Source: Chrysomallon squamiferum
Taxonomy: Eukaryota > Mollusca > Gastropoda > Neomphalida > Peltospiridae
Reading direction: 5' to 3'
Assembly: GCA_012295275.1 (NCBI GenBank)
Contig: CM022671.1
Coordinates: 10,421,237-10,485,236 of the forward strand
DNA: 64,000 nt
Made by a program: the position numbers and the translations under genes
Notes under the pieces: model-generated
Told to the model about the DNA's origin: nothing
The model's database searches: none
Seen by the model: the letters and a program-made list of their open reading frames with translations, nothing else
Shown: in pieces, positions 54,600-64,000 of the stretch
Layout: every line of letters starts with the position of its first letter
How positions within the stretch are numbered: position 1 is the first letter of the stretch

Positions 54600-56005
54600 T
54601 ATGACATGCCCATCTACATGGCAAAACAAAATAATGCTAAAAAACAAAAATCAAAAACTTTACAAATAAAACTAATCCACTACCAAGTTCAGTCAAACTC
54701 AAATATGACATTCTGCAGTGCATACATCACATTAAATTCCTTGAAGAGAATCTGGCCAATTCCACTCTCCTTAAAGCCCTCCAAAAGAAAGTAAAATAAA
54801 TTATTTTATAAAAGCAGCTTTAACATTTGATTTAAACCGTAACAACCAAAAGTGAACATGTCAGATGCTAAACTTACGGATTAACTATTATGTAAATTCC
54901 ATAAAACAATCTGTGCTTTTATATATGCTTATAGATTTAGATATGACTAAATACAATGCAGTCAATTGGAGTAGAACAAATTATAAAACTAAACTATTTA
55001 AATGTGCAATATTATAATTTTTAAATTTTGTTTCTGGGTTAGCCCAAAGGAATCCCAAAACAGGGTGAATAATCACAGCCCCAAAACTGGTACTATCCAT
55101 GCAGGTAGACCAAAAAGGGGTCTTTCATCACCATCAATTATTACTCTGTGTAAATATCCAAATTTAAAGGCTAACCTGCCAGTTTCTAAAACTCATGCTC
55201 CATGCATCACTCCTAAAGTTAATCAACCACCTAAATTATTTGCTGTTTTAAAATCTCCCACATTTAGGCCTTCTAAATTTTATAAACACCAACATGCACT
55301 GTCTGATAAACCACAATGCCTGAAATTGTTAGAATACCTTAATTTTTGGCTCCTCGAATTCACCACGGACTAATGAAGACGTACATAAACAGGTCTAAGT
55401 AGAATGCTATCCAGAATGCTGGTACCAATCACTTTAAGACAATGGCCATTAATCATAAAAGTAATAATAGCAAGAAAACATTTCTAAATATAGATATAAA
55501 CTGCAATGACCAACAACATTCCTCAACTAGCACGAACCAGTTAAGAAATATGATAAGCTCTATCCATAAAAAGTTCTCAAAAAGTTAAATATTTTTTTAG
55601 AGGAATAAACATTTCAGATAAACGTTTGGCAAGTTAGAAATTATGCCTAAAACAAATACTGTTTAGGCAGATAAAAAAAACGAACATCGATGTGGGTATA
55701 GAATCTGTTGAGACAGCTTTTGAAAAATACCCAAATACAGACCAACCAAAACCATTATTGAATTAATTGAATTAAGCTTAAGAGTTAACATCTTTGAAGT
55801 TAATGGAGAAATTTAATAGCACATTTGTGTCTGCACAATGGGTAGACATTTAGCCCACATTTTGCCTCTATCTACATCACAGAATGGGAAGAAATGGTAT
55901 TAAACAAAGCAACCAAGAAGCCATTTTTATACCTCAGATATTTAGATGACATTCATATCATTTGACAACATTCTAAAGATGAATTCTGAAATATTTTTAA
56001 TTAGT
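54600..56005 (+). pseudogene. Penelope-like element (PLE) reverse transcriptase relic
   Basis: Degenerate coding remnants in changing frames. VKLKYDILQ and HHIKFLEENLANS-type residues lie at 54692-54797. GINISDKRL is at about 55602, FEVNGE at 55793-55810 and MGRHLA at 55838-55855. After one lost base come HFASIYITEWEE (from 55858) and RYLDD (55936-55950), the RT catalytic box. This order (an N-terminal segment with HHIxFL, then NIS..LT, FxxNG.., MG..xAP, (K/R)YxDD) is the layout of Penelope-like RTs. Many stops (for example TGA just after the YLDD box) make it inactive; no GIY-YIG domain was seen. The open frame at 55002-55373 lies inside and is probably remnant sequence. It abuts an R copy at about 56018. 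Confidence 0.7.
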
Positions 56006-56017
56006 AAATCAAGAAAA

Positions 56018-56478
56018 TAATAATACAATGTCTTAGTATAAGTTTAATAAATAGTAATCATAATAATACAAACTTAATGTGTTATTTTCAGTAGTTTCTT
56101 GAACTATATATAAATATAGCTATAGTTTCAAAGCAATGCTAATTGATTTTTTATTTATGTTGCAAAATTGACTCGGCCTGCTTTGAATAAATGTTTCCTT
56201 CATACTGGGTGCATTTTAAATCTTAATGAGACTGGCTGAATTTTTTAAATTTTTATAATTTATTTACTTTACCAATAGCCATATTCATATTTATTTTTTC
56301 GCTTTTAGTCAGTTTTGAAGGCTAAGCTTAACAACCAATGCATGATTCATAGATTAATATCAGCACTGCACTGATCTGAAGTAATGTTTAATCTCACTTG
56401 AACAATCAAATTAGTGTAACAATTTCAGGAAACCTTTAGATTAAAGAGAAATACTAGTTAAAATAGTCTGAAATTTGT
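56018..56478 (-). repeat. R-family copy, left part
   Basis: Reverse-orientation R words (TTTCAGTAGTTTCTTGAA, CAAAGCAATGCTAATTG, AGGCTAAGCTTAACAA) diverged from the arms. Interrupted by the Tigger-like element at about 56479 and continued at about 58520. Confidence 0.7.
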
Positions 56479-56637
56479 ACTATATACTATGCATGTATTA
56501 CACGAGCTATAGCCTAAATGTATCATAAATAGTATCCCTTTAATGTAATAGGTCTAACATGGAGACCTAACTTACCGTTATATGTAGCCGTTCTATGATT
56601 TACAAAATTTTATGGCCATAGCCCTAAAATATTGTAT

Positions 56638-57987
56638 ATGATGCCTGGCAAACGAAATAAATATACTGCACAATTTAAGCTTGCAGTAATTAGATTTGCT
56701 GAAAATTCTAACAATTCTGCTGCTGGACGGGAGTATGGAGTCAGAGAAAAACTTGTTAGGGACTGGAGTAAAATGAGTACTAAATTACTTGAAATGCCAA
56801 AAGTGAAGTGTGCTGACAGAGGCAAAAAGTCAAAACATCTGGAAATAGAAAAGACACTTTTTGAGTCGGTTCAAGCAAGTAGACAAGTAGGCTATATAGT
56901 TACAAGGGGTGCTATCCGTTTACAAGCACTTAAGTTAGCTAAGAAGGCAGGAATTACGGATTTTAAAGCCAGTCCTGGTTGGTGCACGCTGTTCATGAAA
57001 AGGCATCATTTAGTCTTAAGACAAAAAACCAAAATCGCCCAGCGCTTACCCAGAGAGCTTGATGATAAAATAACAAGTTTTCACAGATTTGTTATCCGTC
57101 ATAGAGAGAAAAACAAGTATGCTTTGACATGTATTGGCAACATGGATGAAATGCCAATGACGTTTGACATGCCATCGAATAGAACTGTTAACAAGATAGG
57201 AGAAAAAACCGTGCTAGTGAAAACAACAGGCAATGAAAAGTCAAAATTCACCGTTATTTTAGGCTGTATGGCAGACGGAACGAAGTTAAAACCTATGGTA
57301 GTTTTCAAGCGCAAAACTATGCCAAAAGAAAAATTTCCAAAGGGCATATTAATACACGTACATCCAAAAGGGTGGTTGGATGCGGCCGGATGCAAGCTCT
57401 GGGTTAACCAAGTGTGGAGCACTCGTTCAGGTGGATTACAAAAAGAAAAGTCTTTGTTAGCATGGGACATGTTCAAAGCACACCTGGTTGATTCTGTAAA
57501 AGAAGCTGTAAGATGAGAAAATACAGATTTGGCAGTCATCCCTGGGGGCCTGACAAGCATTTCACAACCTTTGGATGTCTCAATAAATAAGCCGTTTAAA
57601 GACACTGTTCGGCATTTTTGGAATCAGTGGATGCTAAATGGGGACAAGACATTCACAAAAGGTGGCAATATGAGAGCACCATCACTAGTTACAGTGTGTG
57701 AGTGGGTACGTGACGCCTCGCAGCAGTTGGACCCGGCTATAATTGTTAAGGCCTTTCTGAAGTGTGGAATTTCAAATGCACTAGATGGGACGGAGGATGA
57801 CTATTTATGGCGCGAACCCAATGCCCTTGCTGATTCCGTTCAAGAAAATAGTCCCACAGGAGAGGATTCTGGGAATGATGACCCACTTGACAGTGACGAT
57901 GATCTTTATGATGATGCAATTAACACTGGCGGTATTGAAGAGTGGAATGAACTTTTTGGGGCAAGCGATAGTGATGGCGAAAAATGA
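56638..57987 (+). pseudogene. Pogo/Tigger-family transposase, one in-frame TGA
   Basis: One continuous frame of 449 codons with a single TGA at codon 293 (57514-57516). I start at ATG 56638 (ATG 56641 is equally possible); TTG 56632 is not a likely start. Residues ~5-50 form a Psq-like helix-turn-helix (KYTAQFKLAVIRFAE... REKLVRDW). Residues ~60-135 resemble the second CENP-B/Tc5-type helix-turn-helix, ending in SPGWCTLFMKRHH. The DDE_1 domain follows with Asp170 in NMDEMPM, Asp277 in WDMFKAHL and Asp313 in PGGLTSISQPLDV, a DDD triad with 35 residues between the last two. The C-terminus is acidic. The TGA lies between Asp277 and Asp313, so a terminated product would lack the third catalytic Asp. 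It is compatible with a CGA-to-TGA change. Otherwise the frame is undamaged, which implies young age. Confidence 0.85.
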
Positions 57988-58001
57988 CTTTGAAGTCTTT
58001 G

Positions 58002-58007
58002 AATAAA
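58002..58007 (+). promoter_or_regulatory. Polyadenylation signal of transposase gene
   Basis: AATAAA 15 bp after the stop codon. Confidence 0.6.
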
Positions 58008-58407
58008 CTTTTTGTTACACTAGATTATAGTATTACCTGGTAAATGTTGGATGTTTTGGAATTAAAATGTTTGTATTGTTGCAATGTTTCATAATTACCA
58101 GGATATATAGATCAAGGTCTATTTAAAAATGCGTGTGGATTTCCAGGCATTAGACGTAATTCAGTATTTAATTAAATTTTGTAGATAAATTCCAAAAGAT
58201 GTGTTGTTTTATTATTTATTACGGTATTTTACATGAAGGGGCAATTCAAAGTAAGATAATTTGAAACCTCAAAGACAGTGATTATTTTAGATGCATCCCG
58301 TGTAGCAAAAAATAGTCAAAATGGCGACTCTTCAGCAACAGCTACAAAAGCATTACCTATGTATAAGTCGACCCCCAAAATATTACCTTAATATAGTCTC
58401 CCAAAAA

Positions 58408-58433
58408 TTCGACTTATACACAAGTATATATGG
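58408..58433. repeat. Right terminal inverted repeat of Tigger-like element
   Basis: TTCGACTTATACACAAGTAT followed by ATATGG and target TA. Shared with both ends of the MITE at 59501-60361. Confidence 0.75.
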
Positions 58434-58519
58434 TATATATATATATATATTACATATTTTTATAACTTTTAATTTTCTATTTCTATACACGCATTTTGTT
58501 TAATAAAAATAAAAATTAT

Positions 58520-59345
58520 TACAACAAATACAATAATATGCTACAGCTCATTCAGGTTAATATATTCTCTAAAGCTCTAAACTCCTGAAAGATAAACTTA
58601 ATTATGAGGCTATTATACTAAAATTAATGATACAGTTTTCTTTTCTTTATTTAGTTCACATTATCATATTTCAGAAATGTCTAAATGATATAAATTGAAA
58701 TATCTGAATAAATGTTTAAGATAACAACTGTTGAAAACAATGATAGTTATTGCCAGAAACAGTGAATGATTCACAAAAATGAAGTTGTGTCAAATGCAGT
58801 TTCATTTCATTCTTATTTAATATTTTATCTGATTACTTTTTTAAAATACATATCCACTCCAAGAAAAAGGAAATTTGACAAAGCAGGAAAAAGAAGAAAT
58901 TAACTATAAGAAATCAATGAATTTATAACAGATTTAGTTAATGGGCAAGTCTGTTAGAGATTGAGCAGCCAAATTTTAGATGATCTCCAATATATCAATA
59001 ATATCACAGGCAATGCAATATCATTGATACTATTACTTCATATTTTTAATTTTATAATATCCCTTGTTCTCATTGCTTCTTTCTGGGAGTGAAAAGTTGT
59101 TTTGTTTCAGAGATTATGATACAATGTGTTAGTAACAATTTGATAAATTTTAATTATAATAATACACACTTAATCAAATATTTCCAGAAATGCCTTGATG
59201 CATAGATTAATACCAACATTATATTAGTTTGAAGTAATATTTAATCTTATTTGAACAATGAAATTAATAATTTAAGCAACTGTTTAAAGACAACTATCAG
59301 TTAAAATGGTTTCAAATTTGTACTAGCTTAAATTATGTTATGTAC
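58520..59345 (-). repeat. R-family copy, right part
   Basis: Continues the interrupted R copy: AAAGCTCTAAACTCCTGAAA, GAATGATTCACAAAAATGAAG, and a decayed core at about 58870-59010. P2 has lost its second strand (GTTAGAGATTGAGCAG runs into unrelated DNA), so the three-stem motif is broken here. Confidence 0.7.
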
Positions 59346-59500
59346 TGAAATAAAGGCAGCAAACAATTCCAGCCACTGTGAAACCCACGAACGATAACTC
59401 CAGTGAATAATTTATCACATGTCAGTTCTTTCAAAGAAATAGTTCGCAGTTTCAATAAAAGTTTAAATTTCTAAGGTATAAAACATGCTCACTTTTATTA

Positions 59501-60361
59501 CCGTATATACTTGTGTACAAGGCGACCTTATGTATAAGTCGATGTGTATTTTAAGACCAAAAATTGTGTCATTTTAGGTATTACTTGTGTATAAGTCGAC
59601 TGTAGATTCCAGGCACCGTCACTATTTTTAGACCAGTGTGACAGTGCCAGGAAGGCCTACATTGTACGCCTACTGTAACATAACTGGCACGAGCTGTAAG
59701 TTGCACGTGCAATTCAAAGTAAGATAATTTCGGAACCTCAGCAATATTTTTTTCTATCGAAACTCTGCTACAAGACACACCCCCGATCCTATTCCTAGCG
59801 TGCTAATTGGCCGAGGCTTCGCGCACTTGGCAACCGACTAGAATAACAAATATGGCGAGAAGTTGAACTGATTTTTGTTGCAGAACGTTTATAGAAATTT
59901 AGTTTGTTTTCGATTTGTCGGTAGTGGATATTAATTACGATTGCAATATTATTTCACCAAATTCTTTACAATTACACAAGTGAGTTTTGTTTATGAAATT
60001 AGGACAATTTGGCAGAGAAGTCTGCATTCCTAGATCATTGCAAGACGCCGTAAGGCATAACACCGTACTGACGGTTTTCTCTCTTTAAAATGTACTTTTA
60101 TGCCATTAAACGGAAGAATATAATGTTTTACATTCATATTTGGTTTTGTTATTTAATTTTTCCAAATTGTTTTTACGATAAAATTACATTTTTGAAAAGC
60201 TGAAAGACCGCGATTATTTTAGATGCATCCTGTAGCAAAAATTAGTCAAAATGGCGACTCTTCAGCAACAGCTACAAAAGCATTACCTATGTATAAGTCG
60301 AACCCCAAAATATTACCTTAATAGTCTCCCAAAAATTCGACTTATACACAAGTACATACAG
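59501..60361. mobile_element. Tigger-related MITE (861 bp)
   Basis: Flanked by TA at 59499-59500 and 60362-60363. Left end CCGTATATACTTGTGTAC; right end read inward CTGTATGTACTTGTGTATAA. GTATAAGTCGA words occur subterminally at both ends. 60212-60361 is nearly identical to 58280-58433 of the Tigger-like element, and the block GCAATTCAAAGTAAGATAAT (59709) matches 58241. These two blocks are about 470 bp apart here but adjacent in the Tigger copy, so the MITE carries internal sequence that this copy lacks. No transposase. Confidence 0.85.
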
Positions 60362-60611
60362 TATTTAAAAAAAGCACACATTTGAAAACTGTAGCAAAAT
60401 TAAAATTTCAAGTATGTAATGCAATTTATTTTAGAAATATGGTGTTTGTTATGCATCATTTTGGATCAGACATATTGTTTGCTAGCTCAGTAGCTGCATT
60501 TGAGGAAAATCAAATTTATAATATCTGTTTGCTATATTCTCAATCACCATTTCTAATCTTTTTATATCCAGTGATAATTTTTGATAATGAGCAAATTTGT
60601 CTTATTTTCAG

Positions 60612-62017
60612 ATTCCAGTCGTTCCTTTTCGAGACTGGTTGTTAGAAGGAGATGGCAGCAGAAGTCTGTTAACAGTAACAATCTATTTAAAAAATCAAAG
60701 CCATTCACGTAAGTTTAAAGTTAATCCTATTTCAAATAGTGGATCATAACCTTATGTCTGGCTATTGAAAATATATTTAACACAGGTCTTAACTATTAGG
60801 GATGCTTCTATAAATGGACTGCATAAACCACTTCGATTGTGGCCAACAGATAATTAAATGCTATAACATAAATAACTATATATCATCGAATCCATAATAA
60901 GAGCACATTTAGAAAATGAATGGACATGTGCATCAACTAACTGGGTTTAAGGGCACTGGGGTGTTTTCCAGAGTGTGTACCTGTAAGTTGTCATTGGCAT
61001 TACTGACCTTCTTTTTGCAGACAAAACTAAACATAAATCTCTACATGTGGCTTAAACCATATTAGTACCTAGTATTAGGAACTGCACAGACATTTGTGCC
61101 ATGAAATTCGGTTTAAGAGCAACAGGGGTTTCAGTTGGGGTGTTGCTGTAAGTCGTCATTGGCAACATTGATCTTCCTTTTGCAGACAGAACTAAATGCT
61201 GTGACATAAATCTCTATATGTGGTATAAGACCATATTAGTAGTATGTAGTATTGGGAACTGCATAGACTTTTGCAATATTTTAATCTATGCTCTTTTCAG
61301 CTATGTTGAAAGTGATTGGCCTCAGCTGCACATGGAACCTGTTGTAGATGATAAGGCAAGTTTTTACAAGAGTTGCTGTTTATTTCCTTTTTGTAATTTA
61401 ATTTAGATTAGAGTCTTGAACATTTTTGATGCATTATTTTGTGCAGGTAATGTTCTTTCTGTTTATGTTCTTACATGTATCAGTAATTCTAATAAACTTT
61501 ATTGGTGTGTATGTGTTCTCACTAACTGATATATCAGAACTGCCACTTTAAAATAAACTATTATTTTGGCTATTTGTTATCTTTTTCATGAGCAGATCAT
61601 AGGCACATTCTTAACTTTCACATTTGCTTCTCAGATTTTTTCATAATATTATAATAAGTTGTAGCAATTCAGATATTTCTTCACTTTATTTTTGCAGTGT
61701 ATGAAAAGTGGAAAATGTCAGTCATTTATTGAAATTCCTAACCCTCAGATGGATTTTTATTGAAGAACAGTGTTCATGTACTTTGCTGTGATAAAGGATA
61801 TTTTTTGTCAATCTTGTTTTATTTTTAATAAGACGATAACAAAACATTTCAGACTGATATGTCAGATGAAGATCAGACTTGTGAAGAGGAGCAAGTTTTT
61901 GATGACAATGTTTATGAGATAGTTACACGAGAAGATGATACCTCTGATGATTATGATAATGATTTCCCATTATGGGAAAAAGTGAAGAAGAGAAAATCTC
62001 AGGAAAGATTATATTGA
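60612..62017 (+). CDS. 3' end of an unrecognised spliced gene, acidic C-terminus
   Basis: Three exons join in one open frame: 60612-60708 (acceptor TTATTTTCAG, donor GTAAGT), 61301-61355 (acceptor CTCTTTTCAG, donor GCAAGT, a GC-AG intron) and 61853-62017 (acceptor ACATTTCAG, ending in TGA). The first exon, in the chosen phase, gives a basic stretch (FSRLVVRRRWQQK...). It reads across the junction into KPFTYVESDWPQLHMEP, then an Asp/Glu-rich tail (DMSDEDQTCEEEQ... SDDYDNDFPLWEKVKKRK). Phases match at both junctions, which supports the model. A possible alternative terminal exon begins at 61698 (acceptor TTTTTGCAG, 21 codons then TGA). Upstream exons are not identified; the MITE lies within 250 bp of the first exon and so is probably intronic. 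I recognise no family. Confidence 0.6.
60956..61285. repeat. 165-bp tandem duplication inside an intron
   Basis: CTGTAAGT(T/C)GTCATTGGCA at 60981 and 61146, then CTTTTTGCAGACA(A/G)AACTAAA and ACATAAATCTCTA(C/T)ATGTGG in each copy. A weaker third trace lies near 60855. Each copy brings a donor-like CTGTAAGT and an acceptor-like TTTTTGCAG. Confidence 0.85.
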
Positions 62018-62942
62018 TGCTTTTTCCTATCCACACACACCATACACAATTAAACTCAGTTAAAACCTACTTACAACTTTTGTTTTACATTTGTAAGCAG
62101 TATATACTTTAGTCAGTTCTTTTACTGAGATAAACAGTCTATCGACAGAAGCCAGTAATGAAAGATGTGATGGTTCAAAATGGGTAATAAAATCATTAAC
62201 AAAAGACTTGTTACACTGAATCATTTACTGTTATAAAATTTCAACTGTTTACCTTCATTTCAGTTTGCTAATGTTTTTTATAATTAACCATAATAACCAA
62301 AACATAGTGATAAATGTTTCACATATCAGTTAGTTCAGAATTATGATGGGACTGTTCTTTTGCTATAGTGTAGCATTTTATATAAATATGACCACAGAAA
62401 TAAATAAATACGTAATTTCATGTGATTTACAAAATCATGCGAAATCATTTAGTTCATAGTTACAAGACAAAACTGATAATGTTCAGTTAAAGAATTTGTT
62501 CATAGTTAAAGTGTCCTTTGCTGATATGAACACAACTATCATGTACATTTTACATTTTTACAAGTTATGTTTTATTTTGGGTTTTTTATATTATTTATTT
62601 TTCCTTTATTTTTTCTTTATGTTTTCATTATTTTTATTTTTTTCCCTGCAAATCAATATTAATAATAAAGTATATATATTAAGGTTTACATTTCAGAAAT
62701 ATATTAGTCTTGATATGACTGTGTAATTTTTTTTTTTTTTTATTCTGAAGATTGTTTTCATCTAATGTGGAGTACAGGTTTAAGCTGCTTTTTTTTTTAT
62801 ATGTTCTTGTTGTTTTTTTGTAATTTACAAATTAAGGCTTGAAATGATTATTTATTTAATCATTGTGTTAGTTCATACTAACCAAAATTTTCAAGTTCTA
62901 TCATTTTTTTTTTCATATAACAAAACTTGATTTACTAATACC
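62018..62942. other. 3' flank / intergenic
   Basis: Candidate polyadenylation signals AATAAA at 62186-62191 and near 62399. T-rich from 62560 on, with no recognisable gene or repeat. Confidence 0.5.
62186..62191 (+). promoter_or_regulatory. Candidate polyadenylation signal
   Basis: AATAAA about 170 bp after the stop codon of the spliced gene; alternative copy near 62399. Confidence 0.35.
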
Positions 62943-64000
62943 ATGGACAAACATAGTCTGCTGATGAATAGTAATAACATAAAAGAAATAAGAGAATTGC
63001 TACATGATATTTTTGTGGTTTTGACCTCCAGTCACGTATATTTCTATAATGCATACTTCATAGACAAATTAATTCGTAAAATCAACTCTTTTCAAACATC
63101 GGTTTCAGAAGAATGTTCTGATTTTGATGAATATAATTTTAAACAAGTAGACATGAAAATGTTCCAACCTGGTTACCATACAGAGGAGGAAGAATTTCTT
63201 AATTTAGCTGAAAACTCTCCTTTTAAGGCATTTTCTGAAGTTATCTTAGAAAATGTTAAGAAAATTTGCTTGGCATGTAAATTTGTTGAAAATAGTAATG
63301 TCAATACATATTTTGCCATTATGGTCCAATATACTTTTGACAAATATAGCACAGACAGAAAAATCTGCATCAGAAATTCCCAGTAGTAAAAACTTCATTC
63401 ATGAGCAGATGAAAACAACTAGTACAATTGAAAACAGGTTTACAATTCTGAAGTATATTGGACTGCAAGGCAGAACCCATTATAGACAGGATGATTTTTC
63501 AGAAAAATTGCATAATCTGACTGTTTCAGTGCAAAAATTGGCAGCTGTAGATTGTATGAAAGTGAACAAATATTTAAGGAAGATAAAGAAATCAATTGGC
63601 AAAAAACAAAATCAGAAATGTGGGCCATATCAAAACAGTAACCTGATAATTTTAAGAAGAAAGGTACTTTTCAGCAAGCACCCAAAAATAAAATTGAAAC
63701 AACATAGAATACCACTAAAATATGGAACAAATCCAGTCTAGTGTATGATCACTGCTTCAAAAGTGTGCATTATAGTCATGAGAAAAATGTAAAAACTGTT
63801 GACCAAGATGTCACTGATTTAGGATTCATCTGCAGACCTATGAAGAATTTTGGCAACACCTGCTGGTTTAATGCAGTGATGCAAGCCCTAGCAGCAAGTG
63901 ATTTAGCATGTTTAATTCTTTATGAAAATAAATGTCAGCCTGTAACTGTATATTCTGATAATAATGTAAAATTACCACTTCAGAGAGCAGAAGAAAGTGT
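62943..64000 (+). pseudogene. USP-like (peptidase C19) gene, frame-disrupted, cut by window edge
   Basis: ATG at 62943 sits in a strong Kozak context (A at -3, G at +4). The first frame runs 147 codons. The end carries a ubiquitin-specific protease Cys box, KNFGNTCWFNAVMQAL, with the catalytic-type Cys codon at 63861-63863 in the same frame as the ATG. Between them the frame breaks: an A5 run (63359-63363) adds one base, a compensating shift lies at about 63545-63575, and TAA (63639-63641) and TAG (63705-63707) interrupt the restored frame. Both stops could come from Gln codons by C-to-T. There are no introns over more than 1 kb, unlike the spliced gene upstream, so a retrocopy is plausible. 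The region before the Cys box is unrecognised. His/Asp catalytic boxes would lie beyond the window. USPs cleave ubiquitin from substrates; activity here is doubtful. Confidence 0.65.

Larger units (their letters stand above)
56480..58433 (+). mobile_element. Pogo/Tigger-like DNA transposon
   Basis: Carries a pogo-type transposase gene and a clear right terminal repeat (58408-58433, reading inward CCATATATACTTGTGTATAA) next to a TA at 58434-58435. A second, inverted GTATAAGTCGA word sits subterminally at 58361-58371. The left end is uncertain: R sequence stops after AAATTTGTAC at about 56478, and the following TATACTATGCATGTATTACA may be an eroded terminus. No good left repeat was found, so the element is probably immobile. 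Confidence 0.7.

Noticed and set aside
56480-56510. Left terminal inverted repeat of the Tigger-like element
   Set aside because: TATACTATGCATGTATTACA only loosely resembles the right end; kept as an uncertain boundary, not called as a repeat.
57099-57605. 168-codon minus-strand frame
   Set aside because: Antisense shadow of the transposase, whose plus-strand motifs are clear.
1-64000. tRNA genes or tRNA-derived SINEs
   Set aside because: No convincing A-box plus B-box pair (GGTTCGANTCC-type) was found by eye on either strand; a tRNAscan-SE run would decide.

Overview
This window is strongly AT-rich, non-coding-dominated nuclear DNA from an animal. It has spliceosomal introns with GTAAGT donors and pyrimidine-tract/CAG acceptors, a pogo/Tigger transposase, a Penelope-like reverse transcriptase relic, long microsatellites, and a ubiquitin-protease-like reading frame at the right edge. 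The texture fits a repeat-rich invertebrate, possibly a mollusc or cephalopod, but no taxon-diagnostic gene is present, so that is a weak guess. Nearly all open frames in the first 54 kb are low-complexity (Phe/Leu/Ile-rich or Asn-rich) and are not genes.

Layout: (1) 1-16161 is a tandem array of a diverged repeat family, called 'R' here, with a higher-order unit of about 4.07 kb and several duplicated or degraded stretches. (2) A 200-N gap follows at 16162-16361. (3) 16362-35400 alternates further R copies with a diverged A/C-rich minisatellite whose anchors are GCCTGAATCAGATACTG and CAGTGTGTAGACAATAA. A pogo-like MITE sits in it at 28418-29080. (4) 35400-36085 is a third copy of the outer end of the inverted duplication. 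It runs into 36-45 kb, which holds a candidate spliced non-coding transcript, a 560-bp higher-order tandem repeat, a (TC)41 tract and a pair of related hairpins near 44 kb. (5) A second 200-N gap lies at 45161-45360. (6) 45361-54223 is the reverse complement of 1-10862, so the window contains a giant inverted duplication. (7) 54224-59350 holds a Penelope-like relic and an R copy interrupted by a Tigger-like element. (8) 59501-60361 is a MITE sharing sequence with that Tigger element. (9) 60612-62017 contains the last exons of an unrecognised spliced gene with an acidic C-terminus. (10) 62943-64000 is an intronless, frame-disrupted ubiquitin-specific-protease-like reading frame cut by the window edge.

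The most unusual signal is a roughly 125-nt motif inside R. It can be drawn as a three-way junction of three 10-bp stems and occurs in nine copies in both arms and the middle. I know no described element that matches it. Two cautions apply: both N gaps are exactly 200, and some R units look like corrupted consensus (G/C words replaced by A), so copy number and arm structure may be partly assembly artefacts.
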